A DNA stretch of 64,000 bases, taken from contig NZ_CP051217.1 of the NCBI RefSeq assembly GCF_012516475.1, positions 2,914,001-2,978,000 on the forward strand, in the 5' to 3' direction. The notes under the pieces were generated by a model. The model saw only the letters and a program-made list of their open reading frames with translations. It ran no database searches and was not told where the DNA came from. Below are positions 41,886 through 50,713 of this stretch, one piece after another. The first letter of the stretch is position 1. Every line of letters begins with the position of its first letter. This DNA is from Parasphingorhabdus halotolerans. Lineage in GTDB: Bacteria; Pseudomonadota; Alphaproteobacteria; Sphingomonadales; Sphingomonadaceae. Position numbers and translations under genes: made by a program.

Positions 41886-43736
41886 TTAGTTGATCGCAGC
41901 GGCCTTGCTGGCAATAGAGGCAGTGGATATTTCACCAGTGCTAAATTGTAAATCAGCTAGTCGCGCATATAAGCCGTTTTTGGCCATCAGGCTGTCATGA
42001 GCGCCCTGTTCCACAATTTGTCCGCCATCCATTACGATGATGCGATCAGCTGACCGAACGGTGGCGAGCCGATGCGCAATAACGATAGTGGTGCGGTCCT
42101 GCATCAGCTTTTCCAGGGCGTCCTGAACCAGTTTCTCGCTTTCTGCATCAAGCGCCGATGTCGCCTCATCAAGCAGCAAAATGGGTGTGTTGCGCAAAAG
42201 AGCACGGGCGATTGCAATGCGTTGTCGCTGACCACCCGATAGCCGTGTACCCGCTTCACCCATAAAAGTATCTAACCCGTCAGGGAGATCACGCAAAAAG
42301 TCTTCGGCGTTGGCGGCGCGAGCTGCGGTCCAAATCTCGTCATCGGTCGCATTCCAGTTGCCATAACGCAAATTGTCCCGGGCACTGGCCGCGAACAACA
42401 CTGTCTCCTGAGGAACCAGCGCCATGCGTCCGCGAATATCTGCCGGGTCAGCTGATGGCAAAGTCACACCATCAATTCGAACGGTGCCACTTTGTGGATC
42501 ATAGAAGCGTTGAGCCAGTTGAAACAGCGTGGATTTGCCCGCACCAGAAGGACCGACGACCGCTACGGTCTCGCCTGGTGTGACCTTCAGAGTGAAGCCA
42601 TTGAGCGCCGCCGTATCTGGCCGGGTGGGATAGGCAAAGGTCACATTATCGAAAGAAATCTGGCCTCGCGGTGGCTCAGGCAAGGCAATGGGCGATTTGG
42701 GTGCCGCAATACCAGGTTCTTCGGAAAGTAGCTCCGCCAGCCTTCCAGCAGCGCCAGCGCCGCGAAGGAGATCGCCATAAACTTCCGTTAATGCGCCAAA
42801 GGCTCCTGCGACGAGGCCTCCGGTTAGAACGAAGGCTGCGATTGTGCCGCCCGATATACTGCCTTCTGCGACGCCAACAGCTCCCCGCCACATCAACATT
42901 GTGATTCCCGAGAAAACCATAGCGATAACGACCGCTGTCAAAGCGGCGCGCAGCCTTATCCTGCGTTTCGCAGTATCGAAGGTTGCCTCTACAGCTCCAC
43001 CAAAGCGCTTATGTTCACGTTGTTCCTGGCCAAATGCCTGCACAATCTTCATCGCGCCCAGAGTCTCCGCCACCATTGCGCCGACGTCCGCCACTCGATC
43101 CTGGCTAAAGCGCGAAACATTTGTCAATTTGCGACCGATAAAAACTATCGGCAGAATTACGATGGGAATGCCGATGAGCAAACCCGCGGTGAGCATGGGT
43201 GCTAGAGTAAAGAGATAAATGATCCCACCAATGCCGATAACAATATTGCGCAACGCCACTGATACCGTGGTGCCGACAATCTGCTCGATCACAGCAGTGT
43301 CCGAGGTCATCCGTGAAGCAATTTCCGATGGTCGGTTCTCTTCAAAAAAACCGGGCGCAAGCCGCAATAAATTGCGTTGAACTGCCAGGCGTATGTCCGC
43401 AACCACACGCTCACCTAGCCAGCTAACGAAGTAAAATCGGAAAGCGGTGGCAATCGCGAGCACACCGACGACTAGCAACAATCCCTGAAAATAAGGAGCA
43501 ACGTCACCATTCCCGGCTGCAAAGCCTTTGTCGATTATCGTCTTGAAGCCCGCCGGTATTGCGAGGGTTGCCATGGCGGCAACGAAAAGAGAGATGGCGG
43601 CTAGCACAATTTGTTTGGGATAACGAACCGCTTGATCCCATATCATCCGCAAATTGCCGATTTTCTTGATGGAGCCTGTCTCAGATTCGGTATTCTCGGC
43701 TGACCCCGCCGAGCGGTTATCGGAATTATCACTCAT
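41886..43736 (-). CDS. ABC transporter, fused membrane and ATPase domains (MsbA/ABCB type exporter)
   Basis: A 616-residue half-transporter. Six membrane helices cover about residues 35-330 (ABC_membrane). The nucleotide-binding domain from about 365 has Walker A GPSGAGKSTL, a Q-loop at VPQETVLF, the signature LSGGQRQRIAIARALL, Walker B ILLLDEATSALD and the switch His in IAHRLATV. It should work as a homodimer exporting a lipid or lipophilic compound. It belongs to the group close to lipid A/multidrug exporters; the substrate is not shown. It stands alone, convergent with the TonB operon. Confidence 0.93.
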   Translation of the reverse strand: MSDNSDNRSAGSAENTESETGSIKKIGNLRMIWDQAVRYPKQIVLAAISLFVAAMATLAIPAGFKTIIDKGFAAGNGDVAPYFQGLLLVVGVLAIATAFRFYFVSWLGERVVADIRLAVQRNLLRLAPGFFEENRPSEIASRMTSDTAVIEQIVGTTVSVALRNIVIGIGGIIYLFTLAPMLTAGLLIGIPIVILPIVFIGRKLTNVSRFSQDRVADVGAMVAETLGAMKIVQAFGQEQREHKRFGGAVEATFDTAKRRIRLRAALTAVVIAMVFSGITMLMWRGAVGVAEGSISGGTIAAFVLTGGLVAGAFGALTEVYGDLLRGAGAAGRLAELLSEEPGIAAPKSPIALPEPPRGQISFDNVTFAYPTRPDTAALNGFTLKVTPGETVAVVGPSGAGKSTLFQLAQRFYDPQSGTVRIDGVTLPSADPADIRGRMALVPQETVLFAASARDNLRYGNWNATDDEIWTAARAANAEDFLRDLPDGLDTFMGEAGTRLSGGQRQRIAIARALLRNTPILLLDEATSALDAESEKLVQDALEKLMQDRTTIVIAHRLATVRSADRIIVMDGGQIVEQGAHDSLMAKNGLYARLADLQFSTGEISTASIASKAAAIN

Positions 43737-44015
43737 TAAAAAAGCCTAGCAGTGGTTGGCCATGCTCACAATCTTTTGGACAAAGACCGAAGGAAAATCT
43801 GGCGGTTATTTTCGACTATATGGGTACGACACCAGTCTCGTCCAAGCCCATCGAGTGGATATTCAACGGGGCAGCTTGCAGATCATCTCGCGCAAAAAGC
43901 CAATAAACCCATGATGGTAGCAAAAGCGGAGCTGACTGACTAAAGAAGCCGTCTGAGAAAAGTTTTCTGTTACAAGCGATTCGCGACCAGTGGTGAGCTC
44001 CAAGGATATGATATT

Positions 44016-44563
44016 GTGAACCAGATTGCATCAAAAGGGCAATTACGCATGTCGCTATTGCGCTGGGTTTTGTTTGTTGTCCCGCTAATCGTTCTACTTG
44101 GATTTCTTTCGGGTCAGGTTGCCGGTTCAGGCGAAGAAAACCGCTGGTTTGGTGCTTTAACCAAGCCGGACGCTCAGCCCCCGGTTGGGCTTTCGGTGCT
44201 GCATGGACAGTACTTTACATCATGATGGGCACGGCCTTTGCCATGATATTGCATGCTCGAGGCGCGCCGTTGCGCGGGGTGGCGATCGTGTTGTTTTTGT
44301 CGCAGTTTGCGCTCAATCTTTTCTGGTCGCCGTTATTTTTCGGGATGCACCAAGTGTCCGCCGCATTCTGGTTGCTTGTTATGATTTTTCTGACGGCGCT
44401 GGCGACAACGCTGGTTTTCGGACGCATTCGCAAAGCTGCAGCTTGGCTTTTAGTACCGTATCTGGCGTGGCTTTGTTTTGCCGGTATACTCAACAAACAA
44501 ATTGATTGGCTAAACCCGAATGCCGAAACACTTGTTGTTCCGGCTGCAAGGACCCAGATATAG
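44016..44563 (+). pseudogene. Tryptophan-rich sensory protein TspO/MBR, frameshifted
   Basis: Two overlapping frames give one TspO of about 180 residues. The first frame has helix one and the signature ENRWFGALTKPDAQPP, then drifts. The second begins at MMGTAFAMILHARG and has the remaining helices with LNLFWSPLFFGMHQ and YLAWLCFAGILNKQIDWLNP. Adding one G after the C-run at 44178-44184 restores the normal PPGWAFGAAWTVLYIMMG link. TspO binds porphyrins and cholesterol-like ligands in the outer or inner membrane. Start could be GTG 44016 (AAGGA upstream) or ATG 44049. It is a pseudogene or a base lost in sequencing. Confidence 0.85.
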
Positions 44564-44623
44564 CAATAGATTGTAGTTTCTGCCCGAGCCATCATTGGGT
44601 CAGGCAATTCAGGAGTTGATAAT

Positions 44624-44968
44624 ATGCAAAGTCAGAACCGATTTTTTGATGACCTCTCCAAAGTCCTAAACGGTATCGCGGGCACGGTTGCCGGTGTGGG
44701 CCGTGAAGCCGAAGCTGGCGCGCGGGAGCGGGCGAAGGAATTTTTTGGCGGCATGGACTTTGTTTCCCGTGAAGAATTTGAAGCGGTCAAGGAAATGGCG
44801 GCCAAGGCGCGCGCTGAAGCGGACGCGCTGAAAAAGCGCGTTGATGCGCTAGAGAAAGCGGTTAAACCAGCAGCAAAATCGACTACCACTCGAAAAGCTC
44901 CAACCAAAAAAGCGCCTGCCAAAGGAGCGCCTCAAAAGGTCGCACCGCGAAAATCGGCTAGCCAATAG
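44624..44968 (+). CDS. ubiK: Accessory factor UbiK (BMFP domain)
   Basis: A 114-residue protein. The N-terminal amphipathic helix (QNRFFDDLSKVLNGIAGTVAGVG) and the coiled coil at about 45-82 (VSREEFEAVKEMAAKARAEADALKKRVDALEKAV) are the UbiK/BMFP pattern. UbiK trimers assist the ubiquinone biosynthesis complex and bind lipids. The tail is a Lys/Ala/Pro stretch with repeats of KKAPAK type, longer than in the best-studied member. It lies in the conserved tspO-ubiK-ybjN-proC run. Confidence 0.88.
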   Translation: MQSQNRFFDDLSKVLNGIAGTVAGVGREAEAGARERAKEFFGGMDFVSREEFEAVKEMAAKARAEADALKKRVDALEKAVKPAAKSTTTRKAPTKKAPAKGAPQKVAPRKSASQ

Positions 44969-45097
44969 CGCCATTTGACGACGCCGCATTATCCACAGTC
45001 TTCCCACAAACAATATCGTGACGTGGCATGCATCACCTTGCCCAAATTGGACCGCTGCTCCAGATGAGCATTGTGCTTCACATGTTTTGGAAACCCG

Positions 45098-45604
45098 ATG
45101 CTTGACGATCAATGGTCAGAACTTGACCAGGAGGAAGCCCCTCCTGTCGATATGCTTGCTGCCTTTTTTGAAGCGCGCGGATGGTCAGTTGATCATGTCA
45201 GTGACGAGGAAATTTCGGTCGAAATAAAGGGCAACTGGACCAGCTATCAATTGCGCGCAATCTGGCGTGATGAAGACCATGTTTTGCAAATTTTGTTGCT
45301 GCCGGAAATCCGTGTGCCGGAAGAGAAGAAGCTTGCTATTTATGAGACGCTTGGTCTTATCAACGAGCAACTCTGGCTCGGTCATTTTGACCTCTGGTCA
45401 ACCAATAGCATTTTGCTATTCCGTCATGCGACGATGCTTGGTGGAAGCGGGATGCTGGGGCTTGATCAGGCACAATCGATCGTTGATATGGCGATTGACG
45501 AGTGGGAGCGCTTCTATCCGGTTTTCCAGTTTGTGCTGTGGAGCGACAAGAGTCCGCAAGACGCGATCAAACATGCCATGGTGGATACTCAAGGTGAAGC
45601 CTAG
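45098..45604 (+). CDS. YbjN domain-containing protein (sensory transduction regulator-like)
   Basis: A 168-residue soluble protein of the YbjN family, related to type III secretion chaperone folds. Segments in order: VDMLAAFFEARGWSVDHVSDEEISVEIKG, YQLRAIWRDEDHVLQILLLPEIRVP, and YETLGLINEQLWLGHFDLWS. The ATG at 45098 is preferred over an upstream TTG. Its molecular role is not settled in any bacterium. It ends 15 bp before proC, which suggests co-transcription. Confidence 0.85.
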   Translation: MLDDQWSELDQEEAPPVDMLAAFFEARGWSVDHVSDEEISVEIKGNWTSYQLRAIWRDEDHVLQILLLPEIRVPEEKKLAIYETLGLINEQLWLGHFDLWSTNSILLFRHATMLGGSGMLGLDQAQSIVDMAIDEWERFYPVFQFVLWSDKSPQDAIKHAMVDTQGEA

Positions 45605-45619
45605 CGAGCGAGCAGCCTG

Positions 45620-46426
45620 ATGCAATGGCCAGCCAATATCTGGATGATCGGTTGCGGCAATATGGGTGGAGCGATTTTGCAAGCTTGGCTCGACAATGGA
45701 TTGTCTCCCGAAAATGTGACTATTGTCAAACCATCCCAATCCGAATTGCCAGGGGGCAAAATTTCGCAACCAGATTATCCTGCAGATGGCCCACCCGATC
45801 TTGTGCTGCTGGCAATGAAACCGCATCAGCTTGGAGAGGTTACCGAGGAACTCGCCCCGTTGCTGGGCTCCAAAACCAACGTGATTTCAATACTCGCCGG
45901 AACCGAACTAGATGTTTTACACGGCGCTTTGCCGGCTGCGGGTGCGATTGTTCGATTGATGCCAAATATGGCAGTGACGGTTGGCAAGTCTCCGATGATC
46001 ATGATCGGCAAGGATATTGGCTCGGATTTGCATGATCAGATGGACGCTCTGTTCAGTCCGCTGGGTCCGCCAGAATGGCTAGAGAATGAAGAGCAGATGC
46101 ATATCGCGACCGCGCTAGCGGGTTCTGGGCCGGCATTTCTGTTCCGGTTTATAGATGCGCTGACAGTCTCAGCACACGAACTGGGCATGGACAAGGAACA
46201 GGCAGGACGTTTGGCGTTGAAAATGGTCGAGGGTGCAGCGATGCTCACGGCCAGCTCAGAGCATGATCCTGGTACGCTCGCTAATCAGGTGGCAAGCCCC
46301 AACGGTGTGACCCGTAAGGGGCTGGATGTCCTTGATGCCGGTGGTCGCCTCAATGCGTTGCTAAAAGATGTTCTGAAGGCGGCGATGCAGCGTAATAAGG
46401 AAATGGCAAAAGAAGCCAAAAAATAA
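45620..46426 (+). CDS. proC: Pyrroline-5-carboxylate reductase
   Basis: A 268-residue enzyme that makes proline from pyrroline-5-carboxylate with NAD(P)H. The Rossmann motif is IGCGNMGGAI, next LLAMKPHQLGEV, then the RLMPNMAVTVGKSP segment. The family signature near the end reads SEHDPGTLANQVASPNGVTRKGLDVLD, the P5CR pattern. Complete and normal in length. Directly downstream of the YbjN gene and convergent with a MarR gene only 4 bp away. Confidence 0.96.
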   Translation: MQWPANIWMIGCGNMGGAILQAWLDNGLSPENVTIVKPSQSELPGGKISQPDYPADGPPDLVLLAMKPHQLGEVTEELAPLLGSKTNVISILAGTELDVLHGALPAAGAIVRLMPNMAVTVGKSPMIMIGKDIGSDLHDQMDALFSPLGPPEWLENEEQMHIATALAGSGPAFLFRFIDALTVSAHELGMDKEQAGRLALKMVEGAAMLTASSEHDPGTLANQVASPNGVTRKGLDVLDAGGRLNALLKDVLKAAMQRNKEMAKEAKK

Positions 46427-46430
46427 CTGA

Positions 46431-46943
46431 CTAAGCTTTTGCACTGCGTAAATCGAAAACCATTTGCCGATCCTCTTCTGGGATAAGCCCTTCTAGCACT
46501 TTCCAGAAACCGGTAACAGATTCTTGACCGGCAGCGACATAAGCGGCGGACAGTCTTTCCCGCAATTGCCCAAAAAGTTCCGTCTCGAGAGCTGCTCCCG
46601 CTTCCGTCAAACGGAGTAATTTCTGACGTCTATCGATAAGCCCCGGTTTCGTTATCACAAAGCCGCGTGCGTGCAACTCCTTGAGTACTCGGCCTAGTGA
46701 CTGCTTGGTAATAGCCAGAAGCTGAAGCAATTCGCCCACAGTTAGTTCCGGTTGGCGGGCGATGAAATATAATGCCCGGTGATGGGCGCGCCCCAGCCCC
46801 TGTTTTCCAAGTTCCTGGTCAATGGAATTGGTTAGCCTTGTGTATCCGAAATAGAGCAGTTCAACCCCGCGACGAATCTCGTCTTCACGAAGGAAAAGTG
46901 GCGATGCGCCGGTGGAAATAGATTGTCGATATACGTCAGTCAT
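46431..46943 (-). CDS. MarR family transcriptional regulator
   Basis: A 170-residue regulator from the ATG at 46943 (MTDVYRQSISTG); the frame is open 26 codons further up but that part is unlike the family. The winged helix is clear: HHRALYFIARQPELTVGELLQLLAITKQSLGRVLKELHARGFV, followed by the DRRQKLLRLTEAG wing with the conserved DRR. In alphaproteobacteria a close type lies beside ilvE, as here, 102 bp away on the opposite strand, so it may regulate the aminotransferase gene. The target is not proven. Confidence 0.88.
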   Translation of the reverse strand: MTDVYRQSISTGASPLFLREDEIRRGVELLYFGYTRLTNSIDQELGKQGLGRAHHRALYFIARQPELTVGELLQLLAITKQSLGRVLKELHARGFVITKPGLIDRRQKLLRLTEAGAALETELFGQLRERLSAAYVAAGQESVTGFWKVLEGLIPEEDRQMVFDLRSAKA

Positions 46944-47045
46944 GTTGACGTATCTTGACAGGCTGTTTAGGTGATTGCAAGATAATCTGATCAGGCTTCC
47001 ATCTGTTCCATCGCGGAACAATTAACGGCGAACAAGGTGCATCTT

Positions 47046-48143
47046 ATGGCAAACGCAAAGGCGCTCGAATTTACGATTGAACGCAATAGCGCGCCGGTCG
47101 AAGCAAATGAGCGCGCAAAGTTGCTCGAAAACCCCGGATTCGGTAATTTGTTTACAGATCATATGGTGGTAATTCGATGGTCCGAGAATTTGGGTTGGCA
47201 TGATGCGAACATAAAAAAGCGCGGTCCGATACAAATGAATCCTGCTTCCTCGGTGCTTCATTATGCACAGGAGATTTTTGAAGGTATGAAGGCCTACCGG
47301 CTTGCAGATGGCAGCACAGCGCTGTTTCGTCCGGAAGAAAATGCCAAACGTTTCCAAGCCTCTGCCCGGCGTATGGCGATGCCGGAACTGCCGGTTGAAG
47401 TCTTTTTGCAGTCCGTTGAAAAATTGGTTGAAATTGATAGAGATTGGTTTCCTTCGGTTGATGGAGGATCGCTTTATTTGCGCCCTTTCATGTTCGCTAG
47501 CGAAGTGTTTCTTGGCGTACGTCCCGCCAAGGAATATCTTTATATGGTGATCGCTTCACCTGCCGGTGAATATTTCAAGAGCGGCGCAACGGCCGTGACG
47601 ATCTGGGTATCGGAAGACTATAGTCGCGCGGCTCCCGGTGGAACAGGTGCAGCGAAATGCGGTGGCAACTATGCTGCCAGCCTTGTCGCTCAGGCCGAGG
47701 CAATCGAGCAGCATTGTGACCAAGTCGTCTTTCTGGATGCCGCCGAACGCCGTTGGGTAGAAGAACTGGGCGGAATGAACTTATTTTTCGTGATGGATGA
47801 CGGAAAACTTATAACGCCGCCATTGTCCGGGACCATATTGCCAGGGATAACGCGCGAATCGATCATCGTTCTGGCACGGGAAGAAGGGCTTGAGGTTTCT
47901 GAAGAGCCATATTCTATTGAGCAATGGCGTGGCGACGCGACAAGCGGGAAATTGGTCGAAACCTTTGCTTGCGGAACAGCCGCGGTCGTCACATCCGTCG
48001 GTATGGTAAAGTCTCGGCATGGAGAATTTACCATCGGTAGCGGCGGACCCGGGCAGCTAACCGAAAAACTGAAATCGCGATTGGTGGATATCCAGCGGGG
48101 TCTGTCGGAAGACCGGCACGACTGGGTAAAAAGACTGTTTTAG
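47046..48143 (+). CDS. ilvE: Branched-chain amino acid aminotransferase (class IV, PLP)
   Basis: A 365-residue fold-type IV aminotransferase that interconverts leucine, isoleucine and valine with their keto acids. It is of the longer eukaryote-like type: ALEFTIERNSAPVEANERAKLLENPGFG at the start, LHYAQEIFEGMKAYR near 75, the PLP lysine in GGTGAAKCGGNYAAS near 210, and ELGGMNLFFVMDDG near 240. The ATG at 47046 is three codons after a GTG and has AAGG upstream, so it is preferred. Divergent from the MarR gene. Confidence 0.95.
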   Translation: MANAKALEFTIERNSAPVEANERAKLLENPGFGNLFTDHMVVIRWSENLGWHDANIKKRGPIQMNPASSVLHYAQEIFEGMKAYRLADGSTALFRPEENAKRFQASARRMAMPELPVEVFLQSVEKLVEIDRDWFPSVDGGSLYLRPFMFASEVFLGVRPAKEYLYMVIASPAGEYFKSGATAVTIWVSEDYSRAAPGGTGAAKCGGNYAASLVAQAEAIEQHCDQVVFLDAAERRWVEELGGMNLFFVMDDGKLITPPLSGTILPGITRESIIVLAREEGLEVSEEPYSIEQWRGDATSGKLVETFACGTAAVVTSVGMVKSRHGEFTIGSGGPGQLTEKLKSRLVDIQRGLSEDRHDWVKRLF

Positions 48144-48236
48144 CAAGAACCGCGAACTGGCCCTTGCTCCTTTGGATCAAACTGGATAATAGGCCCGTTC
48201 ACCAGCGGTGGTGTTGACCATACCAACTGCTTATAT

Positions 48237-48311
48237 TGGGGTGTCGCCAAGTGGTAAGGCACCGGCTTTTGATGCCGGCATTCGCAGGTTCGATCCCTGC
48301 CACCCCAACCA
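48237..48311 (+). tRNA. tRNA-Gln (UUG)
   Basis: A full cloverleaf: acceptor TGGGGTG / CACCCCA with the U1-A72 pair common in tRNA-Gln, D-arm CGCCAAGTGGTAAGGC, anticodon loop CTTTTGA giving UUG, T-arm GGTTCGATCC, and encoded CCA. No integrase stands next to it, and it appears undisturbed. Confidence 0.97.
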
Positions 48312-48370
48312 ATTCTCATATTTGATAGCTAATGCATTGCTTTGTAATGCGACCAAGCAGCGCAAGGAAA

Positions 48371-48394
48371 AGCCGGCGGGTTTCCCCGCCGGCT
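48371..48394. terminator. Strong hairpin downstream of tRNA-Gln
   Basis: A perfect 10-bp stem AGCCGGCGGG / CCCGCCGGCT with loop TTTC. On the plus strand no U-run follows, while on the minus strand it is followed by TTTCCTT. It probably ends or processes the tRNA transcript. From 48395 to 48605 the DNA is AT-rich and should contain the promoter of the response regulator gene. Confidence 0.6.
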
Positions 48395-48605
48395 CCTGCG
48401 ACCCTGATTGGAGGTGCGTGACGAATTCAAATATTGGTTAGCAGCATTCTTGTCAGTAAGTTGTAAATCGTTGTAACGAGAGGCGGGTATTGCTGGTAAA
48501 TCAAACAAAACTAAGGGTAAATAGAATTGTATTTTTAAAGGGGGGCCATTGGATGTGAATTTCTGTGTTGTGTAATGTGCAGCAATTCGTGCCAGGAGAG
48601 ACAAT

Positions 48606-49301
48606 ATGCGAATCGCAATCGCCGATGACGACAAAGAAATCGTAGAATTTCTGACCAATATTGCCGAGGAGCAGGGCCACGTTGTTGTGGGTCATTCTGA
48701 CGGGAACGGATTGACCAATTCGCTACTGAGAGACACTTTTGACTTGGTTATTCTCGATTGGAATATGCCAGGCAAAACCGGCATGCAAATTCTGGAGTGG
48801 ATGGAGAATTCAGTCGATGATCGTCCACCGGTGATCATGATGACCAGCCGGACAGCGAAGCAGGATATCAGCGATGCGCTGAACGCCGGGGCTGATGATT
48901 ATATCACCAAACCCGAGGATCCGGCAGTAATTGCCGCCCGGATTAATGCTATATTGCGCCGCAATAGTGGCAGTTCTGCAATGGAAACCACCGCACAATA
49001 TGGTGACTATATCCTCGATCGGATTGAACAGAAAGTGCAGCACAAGGGGAAAGAAATATCCCTGACTGCCAAGGAATTTGAGCTAACCGATATCATGTTC
49101 CGTAACCGTGACCGCACCTTGTCGCGGCGCTATATCATGGAAACGGTCTGGCGTACCAACGCACATCTCGCAACTCGGACATTGGATATGCATGTCTCGC
49201 GGGTTCGATCCAAATTATCTCTGACGCCGGAGAATGGATTTCGTATTTTTACTGTATTCGGCTATGGCTACCGTCTGGAGACGCTCGGCAACGGGGGATA
49301 A
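48606..49301 (+). CDS. OmpR-type response regulator
   Basis: A 231-residue regulator. The receiver domain has acidic residues D7-D9, phospho-acceptor Asp in LVILDWNMPG (D51), a Thr/Ser in MMTSR and Lys in DYITKPED. The C-terminal winged-helix DNA-binding domain (about 130-228) has ISLTAKEFELTDIMFRNRDRTLSRRYIMETVW and HVSRVRSKL. It is followed after 2 bp by a LysM-FecR gene and then a CHASE2 histidine kinase, so kinase and regulator likely form a pair. Confidence 0.93.
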   Translation: MRIAIADDDKEIVEFLTNIAEEQGHVVVGHSDGNGLTNSLLRDTFDLVILDWNMPGKTGMQILEWMENSVDDRPPVIMMTSRTAKQDISDALNAGADDYITKPEDPAVIAARINAILRRNSGSSAMETTAQYGDYILDRIEQKVQHKGKEISLTAKEFELTDIMFRNRDRTLSRRYIMETVWRTNAHLATRTLDMHVSRVRSKLSLTPENGFRIFTVFGYGYRLETLGNGG

Positions 49302-49303
49302 AG

Positions 49304-50662
49304 ATGACAAACGGACGTATGGATTTGCTAGAGTTTCGATTCTGGTCGCTGCTTGCCGTTACTCCTATGGCCGTTTTCCCGCAAGCCGCGCATGCGCAGG
49401 GAGCCCAATCCGGCGCTCAACAAGATCTTGAACGTGTCACCTATATTGTAAAACGCGGCGATACGTTGATTGGTCTTGCCAAAAAATATTTTCGCAAGCC
49501 TTCAGATTATCGCGTGGTGCAACGGATCAACCGGATCAAAAACCCCCGCCTGATTTCGGTCGGTAAACGACTGTCAGTGCCCTTCCGGATATTGAAATAT
49601 CGCCCTAGCACCGCCAGCATTGCTGCTTTTAAAGGCAATGTTTCGCTAGCAGGTAACGGTCAAACAGCGGATGTCTCAAAAGGAATGGCGCTTGCTGAAG
49701 GCCAACGCATTTCAACAGCAGCATCCAGTTTTGTAACGCTAAGACTGGAAGACGGCTCGCGCATTTCGATGCCGTCGAATAGCCGCGTTCTTGTAGAACG
49801 GCTGCGCTATATTTCCCTGACCGATAGCATCGATTATGAATTCTCGGTTGAGAACGGCCGGATACGCTCAAAAATCGTACCATTCAGCAAGAAGGCTGAT
49901 CGATATCGGGTGCGAACACCCGTAGCGGTATCGGCTGTTCGCGGAACAGATTATCGCACACGAGTTGATGAAAATACCGGGACCGTGTTTTCGGAGACGG
50001 TCGAGGGATTGGTTGACGTTTCTTTGGGAGTAAACTCAGGCGGCAAATCCGTATCCATACCCGAAGGCACCGGAGCGGCTGCGACAGTCACAGGTTCGTT
50101 GGACAAGGCTGACCTTTTATCGCCTCCCACTTTGGTTGAACCCGGCAAAGTTCAGTCCGAACAACAGGTTTCGTTCGCTGTAACTCCAAGAACAGATGCG
50201 GCAGGAAGCCGGATATTGGTTTCGACCGATGCAGGTTTTGTAGATATTGTCGCGGAACAACAATCAGAAAGCGCGATAGTCAGTTTGCCCAGCCTGCCCG
50301 ACGGAAGATATTTTGCCAAAGCAACTTCGATTTCAAACGATGGTTTCGAAGGCATGCCCGCAGCCTATAGTTTCAAGCGCCAATTGAGCACTTTAAGCGG
50401 CAGCGCCGGAGCAGGTGATTTTGGATATCGTTTTAAATGGGACGGCGAAGGAAGCGGTAAACGATTTTATCGGTTTCAAATTGTCAAAGACAGCAAATCC
50501 GCTGTGCCGATGGTGGATGAAGCCGGTTTGATTGATCAATCTTTGACATTGTCCGACTTGCCGGATGGCGAATATTACTGGCGGATTGGCGTGACCCAGA
50601 TCTCAGACGGCGAAGCATCGGAGAAATGGACCGATTTTGAGAAATTGACGGTGGCAGACTAA
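49304..50662 (+). CDS. Secreted LysM and FecR domain protein
   Basis: A 452-residue exported protein. A signal peptide is cleaved near AAHAQG (about residue 32). A LysM domain at about 45-92 (YIVKRGDTLIGLAKKYFRKPSDYRVVQRINRI) should hold it to peptidoglycan. A FecR domain at about 110-240 (ISTAASSFVTLRLEDGSRISMPSNS; VRTPVAVSAVRGTDYRT) follows. The last 170 residues contain two Ig-like or fibronectin-like strand sets (VSFAVTPRTDAAGSRILVS; GEYYWRIGV). It sits between response regulator and kinase genes and may sense envelope state and report to the CHASE2 kinase; that is inference. Confidence 0.88.
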   Translation: MTNGRMDLLEFRFWSLLAVTPMAVFPQAAHAQGAQSGAQQDLERVTYIVKRGDTLIGLAKKYFRKPSDYRVVQRINRIKNPRLISVGKRLSVPFRILKYRPSTASIAAFKGNVSLAGNGQTADVSKGMALAEGQRISTAASSFVTLRLEDGSRISMPSNSRVLVERLRYISLTDSIDYEFSVENGRIRSKIVPFSKKADRYRVRTPVAVSAVRGTDYRTRVDENTGTVFSETVEGLVDVSLGVNSGGKSVSIPEGTGAAATVTGSLDKADLLSPPTLVEPGKVQSEQQVSFAVTPRTDAAGSRILVSTDAGFVDIVAEQQSESAIVSLPSLPDGRYFAKATSISNDGFEGMPAAYSFKRQLSTLSGSAGAGDFGYRFKWDGEGSGKRFYRFQIVKDSKSAVPMVDEAGLIDQSLTLSDLPDGEYYWRIGVTQISDGEASEKWTDFEKLTVAD

Positions 50663-50713
50663 GCCCCTAGTCGGCTGGTCTTGTTGTTTTAATCCACGGA
50701 GATCTGACAGCCC

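Noticed and set aside
50528..50539. TTGATTGATCAA, like an FNR half-site pair
   Set aside because: The spacing between halves is 2 instead of 4 and it lies inside the LysM-FecR gene.
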